The position numbers and the translations under genes are program-made. A stretch of 64,000 nucleotides of DNA, from the NCBI RefSeq assembly GCF_019130065.1, contig NZ_JAHSPG010000002.1, forward strand, positions 521,074 to 585,073, read 5' to 3'. This stretch comes from Pinibacter aurantiacus (lineage in GTDB: Bacteria > Bacteroidota > Bacteroidia > Chitinophagales > Chitinophagaceae). The notes beneath the pieces are model-generated. The model did no database searches, had not been told where the DNA came from, and saw nothing but the letters and a program-made list of their open reading frames with translations. Position 1 is the first letter of the stretch; each line of letters begins with the position of its first letter. Positions 46,949-56,424 of the stretch are shown here, one piece after another.

Positions 46949-47383
46949 ACTGCAATAAAAATGCCTTCAAAAGCAGAATATTCTGATTTCAAATTTTTAA
47001 TGCAGTTTTCTTTTTTACATATGGCAACTAACGCTATAAAAAGATACGATAGAATTATCAAAAATCAGCAACAAAAATATAACTTTTAAATTTTGGTGAT
47101 TCATGTCCTTCCAGCCAGAGTAAGGGGTTAACGACTGGTTACACGTAAATATTGTTTTCAGGATTTTGAATTTGAGAATTTGAAAATTTGAGAATTTCCT
47201 GCCCGACTAGTTATTCCCCGCACCTGATCATCCAGAAAGGCAGGCGGGAAAAATTCGTTCTGTGCGGCTTTCCCTTTTTTTATTATTTCCCCGAACAGTT
47301 AAGAGCTAACAATTAGATTGGATTGTTACACTTAAAGCATTTTCAAATTCTCGTATTGTCAAATTTTCAAATTAAATTAGCGC
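46949..47383. repeat. 435-bp non-coding gap with repeats
   Basis: No gene is supported. AATTTGAGAATTTGAAAATT units (about 47168-47196) and the complementary TTTTCAAATTCTCGTATTGT, then CAAATTTTCAAATTAAATTA arm (about 47339-47380) enclose a copy of the CCTGCCCGACT...AGGCAGGCGGGAAA element (about 47197-47252). The left 200 bp is AT-rich and shows nothing clear. Confidence 0.6.
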
Positions 47384-48106
47384 ATGCCATTGACATTCCC
47401 CATACAGAATATTCTTTTTCTTGATATTGAAACCGTTTCGCAGTTCCCAACTTATGATATTGTGCCAGAAGGCTGGAAGTATTTGTGGCAAAAGAAAGCT
47501 GACATTTTGCTGCGTAATAAGGAAGATGATACAGCGGAGTCTATTTATCCGAGAGCAGGCATTTATGCAGAATTCGGAAAGATTGTTTGCATTTCCTGCG
47601 GCTTTATTACAGGGCATGGTGAGGAGAAAAAAATTTCCCTGAAATCTTTTTACGGAGATGATGAAAAGAAATTGCTGACTGAATTTAACGCAATGCTCAA
47701 CAGGTGGGCGAACGACGACAGCAAATATCTGTGTGCGCACAATGGCAGGGAATTCGATTTTCCATATCTCTGCCGTCGCCTGATAATAAACGAATTGCCT
47801 ATTGCATGCGCATTGAATATGCAAGGCAAAAAACCGTGGGAAGTAAAGCATCTCGACACCATGGACATGTGGAAGTTTGGCGACTATAAAAATTACACCT
47901 CACTCGAACTGATGGCACACAGCCTTGGTGTACCCACACCCAAAGACGATATTGATGGAAGCATGGTGGGTGAAGTTTACTGGAAGTTGAAAGACATTGA
48001 CCGCATTGTAAATTATTGTCAGAAAGATGTAGTTACCGTTGCGCAGGTTTTTCTTAAACTTAATGGCGAAGCGATGATTACCGAGGCGAATATTGAAGTA
48101 AAATAA
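47384..48106 (+). CDS. DEDD-type 3'-5' exonuclease (PolB-exonuclease-like)
   Basis: The 240-residue protein has the three exonuclease motifs of the DNA_pol_B_exo2 group: LFLDIETVSQ (Asp14, Glu16), LCAHNGREFDFPYL and YCQKDVVTVAQVF, the last with the Asp of motif III. It is a predicted 3'-5' exonuclease with no polymerase domain. The specific DNA or RNA target is unknown. The RidA gene follows 11 bp later on the same strand. Confidence 0.88.
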   Translation: MPLTFPIQNILFLDIETVSQFPTYDIVPEGWKYLWQKKADILLRNKEDDTAESIYPRAGIYAEFGKIVCISCGFITGHGEEKKISLKSFYGDDEKKLLTEFNAMLNRWANDDSKYLCAHNGREFDFPYLCRRLIINELPIACALNMQGKKPWEVKHLDTMDMWKFGDYKNYTSLELMAHSLGVPTPKDDIDGSMVGEVYWKLKDIDRIVNYCQKDVVTVAQVFLKLNGEAMITEANIEVK

Positions 48107-48117
48107 AATCGTTACAA

Positions 48118-48507
48118 ATGGGCAACAGAACAAATTATTCATCGGGAGCAAAATGGGAAGACATTGTAGGCTACAGTCGCGCTGTAAAAGTGGGTAACGT
48201 CATCGAAGTTACCGGTACCGTTGCCGTAGATGATGACGGAGATGTTGTGGGTGACGACGACGCTTATGCGCAAACCAAATTTGCGATTGAGAAAATACAA
48301 AAGGTGCTGCTGCAAGCCGGCGCGACCCTGGAGCATGTTGTGAGAACGCGTTTATTTGTTACCGATATTTCCCGTTGGGAGGAATATGGAAGAGCTCACG
48401 GAGAATTTTTTAAAGACATCAAACCTTGCTGCTCAATGATAGAAGTAAAAGGCTTGATCGATCCGGATTATTTGGTGGAAATTGAAGCGACGGCAATCAT
48501 TGAATAA
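48118..48507 (+). CDS. RidA family deaminase-like protein
   Basis: The 129-residue YjgF/Rid protein (VGYSRAVKVGNVIEVTGTVA; HVVRTRLFVTDISRWEEYG) belongs to the family that hydrolyses reactive enamine/imine intermediates. The conserved catalytic Arg is present in VVRTRLF. Close spacing to the exonuclease gene suggests cotranscription without a clear functional link. Confidence 0.93.
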   Translation: MGNRTNYSSGAKWEDIVGYSRAVKVGNVIEVTGTVAVDDDGDVVGDDDAYAQTKFAIEKIQKVLLQAGATLEHVVRTRLFVTDISRWEEYGRAHGEFFKDIKPCCSMIEVKGLIDPDYLVEIEATAIIE

Positions 48508-48620
48508 CTGAGTAACTGAATAACTGAAGGCTTGAACATCTGAGAACCTTTAGTTATTTCAAGGTCTTTGAATTTGAAACATTCAGTTATTCAGTTATTC
48601 AGTTACTCAGTTATTCAATG
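48503..48620. repeat. Inverted TCAGTTATTC repeat between convergent genes
   Basis: GAATAACTGAGTAACTGAAT units (48504-48528) face ATTCAGTTATTCAGTTATTC and AGTTACTCAGTTATTC units (about 48580-48616). Confidence 0.8.
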
Positions 48621-49165
48621 ATTTGCCCCACCGCTTGTATCGCCTTCTCCAGCCTCTCCTCATAGCCACCACTCACCTCCACCCACGGCACATTTTGATT
48701 AATAAGAATGTCTTTGTAGATATGATATAGTTTCTCTCTTGTAGCAAGGTCCGGGTATTCCCGGAGTTCATCTTTTACCCACGGCATGTCAACATCGCAG
48801 AGCAGATATAGGTCATACTCTCTGTTTACAATTTCATCAAGAATGTACTGATCACATTTGCCAAACACAAATTCGCTCCATACTTTCAGCACATACATAT
48901 CTGTGTCGATAAATAGTAGTGGTGTTCTGCTGGGTTCGTTTTGCTCTTCAGACAATTCGTCTAAGCCCTTATTTTCCAGGTTTATTTGCCCCTTTGCAAT
49001 CGTCAGCAAGTCCTCATACGTATATTGCTTGCCATTTTGCAGCAAATATTCTCTCGCATATTCTCTTACCCAAATGGTATTGAAATGCTTTGCGAGCAGT
49101 TGACATAGCGTGCTTTTTCCTGTGCTTTCGGGCCCTATTATTACTATCTTTTTAATTTGCTTCAT
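48611..49165 (-). CDS. NadR-like ATPase, probable nicotinamide riboside kinase
   Basis: The 184-residue P-loop protein has Walker A GPESTGKST (11-19), VREYAREYLLQNG and LYLLCDVDMPWVKDELREYP, as in the kinase domain of NadR that phosphorylates nicotinamide riboside to NMN. It overlaps pnuC by 14 bp, which encodes the matching transporter, so NAD salvage is the likely role. The NadR DNA-binding and adenylyltransferase domains are absent. Confidence 0.88.
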   Translation of the reverse strand: MKQIKKIVIIGPESTGKSTLCQLLAKHFNTIWVREYAREYLLQNGKQYTYEDLLTIAKGQINLENKGLDELSEEQNEPSRTPLLFIDTDMYVLKVWSEFVFGKCDQYILDEIVNREYDLYLLCDVDMPWVKDELREYPDLATREKLYHIYKDILINQNVPWVEVSGGYEERLEKAIQAVGQIIE

Positions 49166-49766
49166 GCTTTACTTTCTTTGACCATGTAATTAATCCCGCT
49201 ATTGCCAAACCCAATAATACTAAAAATTGAAAACTTGTAAATGAATATCCCTTGATGTAATAAAGAGGGATCGAAGCAACATTTGTTATAATCCACCAAA
49301 TCCAGTTCTCCAGTTTCTTTTTTGCCATCAGCCACATGCCGGTATATGCTGACGCTGCGGCGAAGCCATCTGCCAGCGGAACAATACTATCTGTGAAGTG
49401 TTTAAGCACCAGAAAAAGAATTGCCCAACATCCCACAAAAAATAGAAGACTGAACGCCCATTCCCTTCTACTGCTTTTTGTAATGTGCAAGGCAGCATCG
49501 CCATCTTTCTTTCTACTCCACATTACCCATCCAATAACACTCATTACCGTATAGTAAAAATTAACAGAGGCCTCGGCATATAGCTTTCCCGCAAAACACA
49601 AGTATATGTAAAGAACAGTGCTAACTATACCTGTAGGATAAACGAGGATATTTTCTTTGCGTGAGTAAAGAACAGAAATAATACCAAATACAACGGCAAC
49701 AAACTCAAGCGGAGTAGTGCCTTTTATGCCTTCGATAAAGTTTGAACAGGTTTCTGTAAAATTCAA
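49152..49766 (-). CDS. pnuC: Nicotinamide riboside transporter PnuC
   Basis: The 204-residue protein has about seven membrane helices and PnuC features (EFVAVVFGIISVLYSRKENI; NFYYTVMSVIGWVMWSRK; ENWIWWIITNVASIPLYYIK). It mediates facilitated uptake of nicotinamide riboside, trapped by the overlapping kinase. The only supported start is TTG at 49766: a TAA stop lies in frame just upstream and no ATG occurs near the N-terminus. A consensus TATCTTTG lies 36 nt further up. Confidence 0.93.
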   Translation of the reverse strand: MNFTETCSNFIEGIKGTTPLEFVAVVFGIISVLYSRKENILVYPTGIVSTVLYIYLCFAGKLYAEASVNFYYTVMSVIGWVMWSRKKDGDAALHITKSSRREWAFSLLFFVGCWAILFLVLKHFTDSIVPLADGFAAASAYTGMWLMAKKKLENWIWWIITNVASIPLYYIKGYSFTSFQFLVLLGLAIAGLITWSKKVKHEAN

Positions 49767-49802
49767 GAGTTAGCTTTTGGATTCTAAAAAAATAAAAACG
49801 CT

Positions 49803-49810
49803 CAAAGATA
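49803..49810 (-). promoter_or_regulatory. -7 element of the pnuC-kinase operon
   Basis: TATCTTTG on the minus strand, a perfect TAnnTTTG. Confidence 0.5.
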
Positions 49811-49886
49811 TACAATGAGAAAACAAATTTATAGGCATTTAAATAATAAAGGCACTAACCACGGGGTTAATGCCTCTATTAATTTT

Positions 49887-49980
49887 CGTGAAAGGTGAAT
49901 CGTCAATCGTGAATTGGCTGAGTGTTCAATTGTTCTCGTGAAGACAAACCATAAGACCAATTCACGATTCTCCTTTCACG
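49887..49980. repeat. Inverted GTGAATCGTCAATCGTGAATTGG-type repeat
   Basis: CGTGAAAGGTGAATCGTCAA (from 49888) and its continuation CGTGAATTGG face CCAATTCACGATTCTCCTTT and CACG (49957-49980). Confidence 0.75.
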
Positions 49981-51063
49981 TTACAAAAACTTCTCGCCTT
50001 TCTTACGCTTCACTTCTGCAACGTAATCTTTGATCTCTTGTTCCTTGTTCTTTTTGCTGATCAGCAACACATCTTCTGTGTCTACGATAATGAAATCGTC
50101 AGCGCCTTGTAAAAGAACGAGCTTGTTATTTGGTGCATGAACCATGCAGTTAGTAGCATCAATTACAATTACATTATTTCCTGCAACAGCATTTCCTAAA
50201 TAATCTTTCTCCAGGTTATCATAAGCACTGTTCCATGTTCCTAAGTCGCTCCAGCCAAATGAAGAAGGAATGATGTACACGTTGTCTGCTTTCTCCATAA
50301 TACCAAAGTCTATAGAGATGTTGGTACACTGAGGATAGATTCTTTCAATGGCAGCTTGTTCATCGCTTGTATTAAAGGTGTCTTTCTCCGCAGCAAACAT
50401 TTCATACATTTCCGGCAGATACTTTTCAAATGCAGAGATGATATTTTTCACTTGCCACACAAAAATGCCTGCGTTCCAAAGGAAATCGCCACTCGCCATA
50501 AAGGCTTTTGCCATCTCAAGTTTAGGCTTCTCCGTAAAGGTTTTCACCTTGTATACATTATCGCTTACAGCATGTTGCTCATACTGAATGTATCCGTAAC
50601 CAGTGTTTGGGTGTGTTGGCTTGATGCCCAGGGTAACAAGTGCATTGTGCTTTTCCACAAAACGTAAAGCTTCCAGGGAGACTTTCGTAAACGCGGTTAC
50701 ATCAAGAATCAGGTGATCAGACGGCGCTACGATCAACGATGCGTTCGGATCTTGCTGCATTAACTTGAATGCCATGTAAGCGATGCACGGAGCTGTATTT
50801 TTTCTGGAAGGTTCAGCCAGGATGTTTTCATCTTTAATATCTGGCAATTGTTCCTTTACTGTTTTTGTATATTCTTGTGAGGTAACAACGAAAATATTTT
50901 CTTTGGGAATAAATCCCGCGAAACGCTCAAATGTCCATTGGATAAGGGTCTTACCCGTGTTCAGAATATCAAGAAATTGCTTCGGATGATGAGTTCTGCT
51001 CTTTGGCCAAAAACGGCTGCCTATTCCACCAGCCATAATAGCAACATAATGGTGCTTATTCAT
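49981..51063 (-). CDS. manC: Mannose-1-phosphate guanylyltransferase
   Basis: The 360-residue enzyme makes GDP-mannose, a precursor of surface polysaccharides. The nucleotide-binding signature AIMAGGIGSRFWPKSRTHHP is followed by FIPKENIFVV, LIVAPSDHLI and YIQYE. FTEKPKLEMAKAF and WNAGIFVWQ follow, then SIDFGIMEKADNV. It lacks the C-terminal mannose-6-phosphate isomerase domain of fused enzymes. The kdsD-like gene lies upstream on the same strand. Confidence 0.95.
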   Translation of the reverse strand: MNKHHYVAIMAGGIGSRFWPKSRTHHPKQFLDILNTGKTLIQWTFERFAGFIPKENIFVVTSQEYTKTVKEQLPDIKDENILAEPSRKNTAPCIAYMAFKLMQQDPNASLIVAPSDHLILDVTAFTKVSLEALRFVEKHNALVTLGIKPTHPNTGYGYIQYEQHAVSDNVYKVKTFTEKPKLEMAKAFMASGDFLWNAGIFVWQVKNIISAFEKYLPEMYEMFAAEKDTFNTSDEQAAIERIYPQCTNISIDFGIMEKADNVYIIPSSFGWSDLGTWNSAYDNLEKDYLGNAVAGNNVIVIDATNCMVHAPNNKLVLLQGADDFIIVDTEDVLLISKKNKEQEIKDYVAEVKRKKGEKFL

Positions 51064-51119
51064 TACTGTTCTTCTTAAGGTTTAACGCGATTTTTTTTAA
51101 GGATGGCAAGATAAGGATA

Positions 51120-51236
51120 AGCATTTAGAAATTAGGAATTAGGAATTGGGAATTAGTGGGAGTGCCCTTTAATTTAGTGTAATCATAACTTTCAGCCATC
51201 AATTCTTAATTCTTAATTGCTAATTCTTAATTAAAT
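51120..51236. repeat. Inverted AATTAGGAATTAGG-type repeat
   Basis: GAAATTAGGAATTAGGAATT and GGGAATTAG (51127-51154) face the complementary CAATTCTTAATTCTTAATTG and CTAATTCTTAATT arm (about 51200-51234). Confidence 0.7.
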
Positions 51237-52196
51237 CAAGCCTTCTTTTACCAGGTCATGTAAATGAATGATTCCGCAATACTTATTGTTTTCTGCAACG
51301 ACCAGTTGGGTAATATCGTATTTACGAAGTTTATCGAGCGCATCTACTGCAAGTGCATCAGCTTCAATCATCTTAGGCCCTTTCGACATAATGTCTGTGG
51401 CCTGTACGCTGCTTATTTCGGTTTCTTTTTCAAGCATTCTGCGTAAATCACCGTCCGTTATCACGCCCTGGATCTGTTTGTTTTCATCAACAACAACGGT
51501 CATTCCCATCCTGCCTTCAGAAATGGAAATGATTATTTTTTTGATGCCATCTGCAGGCAATACAAACGGTTTCGGGTTATTGATGTAAATATCTTGCACG
51601 CGCAAATACAGTTTTTTGCCCAGCAATCCGCCCGGGTGAAACTTTGCAAAATCATCTCCGGTAAAGCCGCGCATCTCCATGAGGCAAACCGCCAGCGCAT
51701 CGCCCATTACCATTTGTGCAGTGGTGCTGCTGGTTGGCGCAAGATTATTGGGGCACGCTTCCTGAGAAACGGTGGTGTTCAGTATGTACGTAGCGTTCTG
51801 GCACAAAAAAGATTTTTCGTTGCCGGCCATTGCAATAATGGGATTGCCAAAATTCTTTACCAGCGGAACCAATACTTTGATCTCCGGACTTTCGCCGCTT
51901 TTGCTGATGATCATCACGATATCATCCTGTTGGATCATGCCCAGGTCTCCGTGGATGGCATCTGCCGCATGCATGAAAAGGCTCGGCGTGCCGGTGGAAT
52001 TTAACGTGGCAACGATTTTTTGTGCAACAACGGCACTTTTTCCAATGCCACTGATAACCAATCGGCCAGCCGTTGCATAAACAGCATTGGCCGCATTTAT
52101 AAAATCATCGTTTACGTATTGTGCGAGCCCTGCAACTGATTCAGTCTCAAGACTTATCGTTCGCAAAGCAATCTGCCTTATCTGTTCTTTCGTCAT
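51231..52196 (-). CDS. kdsD: D-arabinose-5-phosphate isomerase (KpsF/GutQ family)
   Basis: The 321-residue protein has a SIS domain (VISGIGKSAVVAQKIVATL; SKSGESPEIKVLV; SSTTAQMVMGDALAVCLM) and a C-terminal CBS pair (DIYINNPKPFVL; GVITDGDLRR; DITQLVVAENNKYCGIIHLH). The enzyme supplies arabinose-5-phosphate for Kdo, the inner-core lipopolysaccharide sugar. The start at 52196 is chosen; the added residues at 52223 are not family-like. Confidence 0.95.
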   Translation of the reverse strand: MTKEQIRQIALRTISLETESVAGLAQYVNDDFINAANAVYATAGRLVISGIGKSAVVAQKIVATLNSTGTPSLFMHAADAIHGDLGMIQQDDIVMIISKSGESPEIKVLVPLVKNFGNPIIAMAGNEKSFLCQNATYILNTTVSQEACPNNLAPTSSTTAQMVMGDALAVCLMEMRGFTGDDFAKFHPGGLLGKKLYLRVQDIYINNPKPFVLPADGIKKIIISISEGRMGMTVVVDENKQIQGVITDGDLRRMLEKETEISSVQATDIMSKGPKMIEADALAVDALDKLRKYDITQLVVAENNKYCGIIHLHDLVKEGLI

Positions 52197-52204
52197 GATG
52201 GATG

Positions 52205-52212
52205 CAAAAATA
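52205..52212 (-). promoter_or_regulatory. -7 element of kdsD, nearly leaderless
   Basis: TATTTTTG-CATCCATC-ATG on the minus strand: a perfect TAnnTTTG 8 nt before the start codon. Confidence 0.5.
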
Positions 52213-52324
52213 GCAAACATCACGACTCGCTTAAGTATTAGTTTGTTATGAAAAATGTATTATTAAAATTTGCATATAAGGCTTAGTGGCTGGAGCGACC
52301 ATAAAAATAACCATTTGGAAGAAA

Positions 52325-52379
52325 ATTTGCCTAAGCACCTGAAACAGAAGGAGGTAACACTCCACAAATTTAGGCAAAT
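52325..52379. ncRNA. Candidate structured element in the kdsD-recQ gap
   Basis: A 10-bp perfect stem, ATTTGCCTAA (52325-52334) with TTAGGCAAAT (52370-52379), encloses a small inner hairpin GGAG-GTAACA-CTCC. It lies in a 382-bp divergent gap and could be a leader structure, a small RNA or just a palindromic repeat. Nothing else is evident in the gap. Confidence 0.3.
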
Positions 52380-52578
52380 GCTAATTCGTCCCTAAAAGTT
52401 TGTCGTTTGTGAAATACATCATTTTAATAGATATGTTTTTTTAGTAACTTCGCCAACCTTAAAAAATCCTGCCTTTATTTCCTTATCTTTCTACGAATAG
52501 CTTGCCACACGGCAGAATTTAATTTAAGGGAGAGAAAAAAGAGAAATAATTTATTGTGAGGAGGAAAATTTAAGAAAT

Positions 52579-54837
52579 ATGGCCACAACAGCTAAAAAAG
52601 CTACTTCAAAAAAAGCATCCGCTAAATCTATTGAAAAAGCAGCCGCTCAATACAACCTGAAAGAATGCTTGCAGGAAAATTTTGGATTTGACGGGTTTAA
52701 AGGCAATCAGGAAGCAATCATTCAATCGCTACTTTCCGGAAAAGACACGTTCGTAATTATGCCAACCGGCGGCGGAAAAAGCTTGTGCTATCAGCTTCCC
52801 GCTGTTATGAGCGAAGGCGTGGCAATCATTGTTTCTCCGCTTATTGCTTTGATGAAAAACCAGGTGGACCTGGTTCGCGGCTATAGCAGCAAAGATGAAG
52901 TAGCGCACTTCTTAAATTCCACACTTACAAAAAAAGAAATTCGTGAAGTACACGACGATCTTTTGACAGGCAAAACGAAGCTTTTGTATGTGGCACCTGA
53001 AACACTTACAAAACAAGAGAATCTCGAACTTTTTAACGGACTCACTATATCATTCTTCGCTGTAGATGAAGCACACTGTATATCTGAATGGGGACACGAT
53101 TTCCGCCCGGAGTACAGAAGATTACGTGAAATGATGGAGCAGATCAATCCTGATGTGCCTGTAATCGCGTTAACTGCAACCGCTACCCCCAAGGTTCAAA
53201 GCGACATACTGAAAAACCTTGGTCTGCGCGAGCCAAACATTTTCATGTCTTCATTCAACAGGTCGAATTTGTATTATGAAATTCAACCGAAGATCAAGAA
53301 AGAGGACACGATCAAGAACATGGTGAAATTCATTGTTCAGAATAAGGGCAAGAGCGGCATCATCTATACGCTGAATAGAAAAACAACTGAAGAACTTGCA
53401 GATATTCTGGTAGCAAATAACATAAAGGCTGTTGCATATCACGCTGGCTTTGACAGCAAAATTCGCGCAGAAAGACAGGACATGTTCCTGAATGAAGATG
53501 TGCAGGTAATTGTTGCCACCATTGCGTTTGGAATGGGCATTGACAAGCCGGATGTTCGTTTTGTAATTCACTACAACATTCCAAAATCTATCGAGAACTA
53601 CTACCAGGAAACTGGTCGTGCGGGTCGCGATGGTTTGGAAGGAAAATGTATTCTTTACTACTCTCACAAAGATGTTTCCAAGATCGAACATTTAATGCGC
53701 GACAAGCCACTAAGTGAAAGAGAAGTTGGTGCACAATTGATCGGAGAAACAGTTGCTTTCGCAGAAAGCGGTGTTTGTCGTCGTAAAACTTTATTAAGCT
53801 ATTTTGGTGAAGATTGGACGGTAGACAATTGTAACAATTGCGATAACTGTTTACATCCGAAAGAAAAAGTAGAAGCGAAAGAGAATGCTGCGAAGGTATT
53901 GAAAACAGTGAAAGCCCTCGATGAACGTTTCGCGACAGACTACACCGTAAACATTATCACAGGTAAACTTACTCCACAAATACAGATGTTCCGCCATGAA
54001 GGCATTGCGGAATTTGCAATAGGCAACAACGAACCGTATCACTATTGGAACTCTTTGATACGTCAGATGTTGCTCGAAGGCTTGTTGTCTAAAGATATTG
54101 AAGACTATGGTGTATTGAAGTTTACGCCAAAAGGAGAGAAGTTCCTGAAGAAGCCAACATCATTCAAAATTGTGCTCAACAATTTATTTGAAGACGCAAA
54201 CGAAGATGATGATGAAGGTGAATCAAACAGCGGAGCCGCTGCATCAGACGAAAAGCTGTTTGAAATGCTGAAAGAACTTCGCCAAAAAGAAGGAAAGAAA
54301 AAATCACTACCTCCGTTTGTTATTTTCCTTGAGAGCTCCTTGCACGATATGGCAACAATGTTTCCGACAACCGTTGAGGAACTTGAAAAATGTTCGGGTG
54401 TAAGCAAAGGAAAAGCCATCCGTTATGGTAAGCCATTCATCGAACTCATCGCTAAATATGTTGAAGAAAATGATGTAGTAAAGCCAGACGATTTCGTAAT
54501 GAAAAGTGTGGTGAACAAAAGCGGCAACAAAGTTTACATCATTCAACAGGTTGATAAAAAAATCGGGCTCGAAACAATTGCGAAGAACAAGGATATGAAG
54601 ATGGAGCAATTGCTGGAAGAAATGGAAACAATTGTAGCGAGCGGCACTAAGCTGAATCTTGATTATGCCATCAATGAAATGGTCGATGAAGATGACCAGC
54701 AAGATATATTAGATTATTTTAAAGGTTGTGAAACAAGCGATCTTAAATTGGCACAGGATGAACTTAGTGATTTGAGTTTAGACTGGGAGCAATTAAAAAT
54801 AATGCGTATCAAATTCCTTGCACAGTACGGCATGTAA
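52579..54837 (+). CDS. recQ: RecQ family DNA helicase
   Basis: The 752-residue protein starts with a Lys/Ala/Ser-rich tail ([14 protein letters not shown]). The RecQ core follows, with Walker [14 protein letters not shown] (about 60-70), DEAH in [16 protein letters not shown] (about 162), and [12 protein letters not shown]. The zinc module ([12 protein letters not shown] and CNNCDNC) and RQC winged helix are next. An HRDC-like domain ([15 protein letters not shown]) precedes a C-terminal helical region. It unwinds recombination and replication intermediates. The basic N-terminal tail is unusual and may contact DNA. Confidence 0.96.
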   Translation: MATTAKKATSKKASAKSIEKAAAQYNLKECLQENFGFDGFKGNQEAIIQSLLSGKDTFVIMPTGGGKSLCYQLPAVMSEGVAIIVSPLIALMKNQVDLVRGYSSKDEVAHFLNSTLTKKEIREVHDDLLTGKTKLLYVAPETLTKQENLELFNGLTISFFAVDEAHCISEWGHDFRPEYRRLREMMEQINPDVPVIALTATATPKVQSDILKNLGLREPNIFMSSFNRSNLYYEIQPKIKKEDTIKNMVKFIVQNKGKSGIIYTLNRKTTEELADILVANNIKAVAYHAGFDSKIRAERQDMFLNEDVQVIVATIAFGMGIDKPDVRFVIHYNIPKSIENYYQETGRAGRDGLEGKCILYYSHKDVSKIEHLMRDKPLSEREVGAQLIGETVAFAESGVCRRKTLLSYFGEDWTVDNCNNCDNCLHPKEKVEAKENAAKVLKTVKALDERFATDYTVNIITGKLTPQIQMFRHEGIAEFAIGNNEPYHYWNSLIRQMLLEGLLSKDIEDYGVLKFTPKGEKFLKKPTSFKIVLNNLFEDANEDDDEGESNSGAAASDEKLFEMLKELRQKEGKKKSLPPFVIFLESSLHDMATMFPTTVEELEKCSGVSKGKAIRYGKPFIELIAKYVEENDVVKPDDFVMKSVVNKSGNKVYIIQQVDKKIGLETIAKNKDMKMEQLLEEMETIVASGTKLNLDYAINEMVDEDDQQDILDYFKGCETSDLKLAQDELSDLSLDWEQLKIMRIKFLAQYGM

Positions 54838-54840
54838 ACC

Positions 54841-54863
54841 GTAGGGACGAATTGCATTCGCCC
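54841..54863. repeat. REP-like palindrome after recQ
   Basis: GTAGGGACGAATTGCATTCGCCC begins 3 nt after the recQ stop codon. Confidence 0.7.
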
Positions 54864-54922
54864 GTCCAAAAAAATATTTAGAAAAAAATTTCGCAGAATA
54901 GTGATTATTTAACAGAAACCCC

Positions 54923-54930
54923 TATTTTTG
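54923..54930 (+). promoter_or_regulatory. -7 element upstream of tRNA-Phe
   Basis: TATTTTTG followed by C, a perfect TAnnTTTG, 58 nt before the tRNA. Confidence 0.5.
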
Positions 54931-54988
54931 CGTCCCGCTTCGATGAAAGAGGTACTATAAAGAACTAAATTTGTTGAAGTAAAAGGAT

Positions 54989-55061
54989 GGTGCGGTAGCT
55001 CAGTCGGTAGAGCAAAGGACTGAAAATCCTTGTGTCGCCGGTTCGATCCCGGCCCACACCA
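54989..55061 (+). tRNA. tRNA-Phe (GAA) with a C5-A68 acceptor mismatch
   Basis: The 73-nt cloverleaf reads GGTGCGG-TA-GCTC...GAGC-A-AAGGA-CTGAAAA-TCCTT-GTGTC-GCCGG-TTCGATC-CCGGC-CCACACC-A. The anticodon loop CTGAAAA gives GAA (Phe). The 3' CCA is not encoded, as is common in Bacteroidota. In the acceptor stem six pairs are Watson-Crick but C5 (54993) faces A68 (55056). A G there would complete the stem. The gene is a single unit followed by a terminator. Confidence 0.95.
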
Positions 55062-55065
55062 CGAA

Positions 55066-55096
55066 AAAAAGTCTTCTGATTTCAGGAGACTTTTTT
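55066..55096 (+). terminator. Terminator of tRNA-Phe
   Basis: AGTCTTCTGA-TT-TCAGGAGACT stem with one G-T pair, followed by seven T residues. Confidence 0.85.
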
Positions 55097-55178
55097 TATG
55101 CACCTAATTGTCAATAAGAAAACGTTAGATGTAAGAGGCAGCCTTAGTGAAACTTAGTGTCCTTAGTGCCTCAGTGGT

Positions 55179-56417
55179 TCATATTCGAGACTCCAACTTT
55201 CCAATCTTTCGCTCCAGTAGTCGGTGATCCGTAGTTGATCTGCAGAGCCGCAATGCATCCTTAAAATGCCTTATAGCTTTTACGCTATCTACCCCTGAAT
55301 ACAATTCTCCCAACAGCGCCTGGTACAAATAATGATCATTCAATTCAAGTTTCTCAGCTTCAACAATCGCTTCTTCCTTTCCTCTTGCTTTTGAAAAAGC
55401 ATATGTTCTGTTAAGCGCCGCAACAGGAGAATATTCCAGGGAAAGCAAATGATTATAGAATTGTAAAATACTTTCCCATTTTTCAACACAATCCGTCTTC
55501 AGCGTATGCCAGAAGGCAATCCCCGCTTCAAGATGATATTTGGAAAGGTTGCTGCCTGTGGATGCAAGATTCATATAATGCTCTCCCTGCGCAATCAATT
55601 CAGCGTTCCATAAACTTTCATCCTGGTCATCATACAAAATCATTTCACCTTGTGGATCAACCCTTGCATCAAAACGTGAAGACTGGAAACTCATTAGCGC
55701 CAGTAATGCATTTACCGCTGGCGTGTTTGTTTGCTCATTTTCTGTAAGCATATGTGTAAGCCGCATTGCTTCCGCACAAAGGTCTTTACGCAAAATGGTT
55801 TGATTGCTGAGAGAATAATAGCCCTCATTAAACAGCAAGTACAAGGTTCGCAAAACAGATTCAAGGCGACTGTCAATTTCTTCTGCGTTTGGAAATTCAA
55901 TACTGATATTTTCGGTCCGCAATTTTTCTTTTGCCCTAAATAATCGTTTGTTGATGTTTTCTTTGTTGGTCAAAAAAGCATCAGCAATTTCTTCTATACC
56001 AAAGCCGCAAAGAATGCGCAATGCAAGCCCAATTTGTGCTTGAGACGATATAGCAGGATGACAAATCGCAAACATCATTTGCAATTGGCTGTCGGTAATG
56101 TTTTGTGAGGAAAGATCTATCTCGATTTCTTCTACGCTGATTGTGGAGTGCCTTAATTGCGCGGCGATCTTTTCATTAAAAATTGCACCTCGTTTAAGAT
56201 GATTTTTCGCTTTATTTTTTGCTACAGTGTATAACCATGCAACAGGGTTTTCAGGCAAACCTTTTTGGCTCCATAGCTCTGAGGCCGCAAGAAAAGTATC
56301 GCTTGCAATGTCTTCAGCGATCTCTATATGCTCAATACCAAATAGCTTACAAAGCACAGCCGTAATTTTCCTGTACTCCGTTCTGAAAAGATGTGGTATG
56401 AGTTGCTGATTTTCCAT
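55179..56417 (-). CDS. Long ECF sigma factor with DUF6596/TPR-like tail (ECF42-like)
   Basis: The 412-residue protein has sigma region 2 (HLFRTEYRKITAVLCKLFG; ENPVAWLYTVAKNKAKNHLK) and region 4 (ILCGFGIEEIADAFLTNKEN). A C-terminal region of about 230 residues follows, with the DUF6596 motif LYLLFNEGYYS and TPR-like helices near the end. It is paired with a YciI/DGPF gene directly upstream on the same strand, which is the hallmark of the ECF42 group. Such sigma factors have no anti-sigma partner here; regulation is thought to lie in the tail. Confidence 0.92.
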   Translation of the reverse strand: MENQQLIPHLFRTEYRKITAVLCKLFGIEHIEIAEDIASDTFLAASELWSQKGLPENPVAWLYTVAKNKAKNHLKRGAIFNEKIAAQLRHSTISVEEIEIDLSSQNITDSQLQMMFAICHPAISSQAQIGLALRILCGFGIEEIADAFLTNKENINKRLFRAKEKLRTENISIEFPNAEEIDSRLESVLRTLYLLFNEGYYSLSNQTILRKDLCAEAMRLTHMLTENEQTNTPAVNALLALMSFQSSRFDARVDPQGEMILYDDQDESLWNAELIAQGEHYMNLASTGSNLSKYHLEAGIAFWHTLKTDCVEKWESILQFYNHLLSLEYSPVAALNRTYAFSKARGKEEAIVEAEKLELNDHYLYQALLGELYSGVDSVKAIRHFKDALRLCRSTTDHRLLERKIGKLESRI

Positions 56418-56424
56418 AAACATC

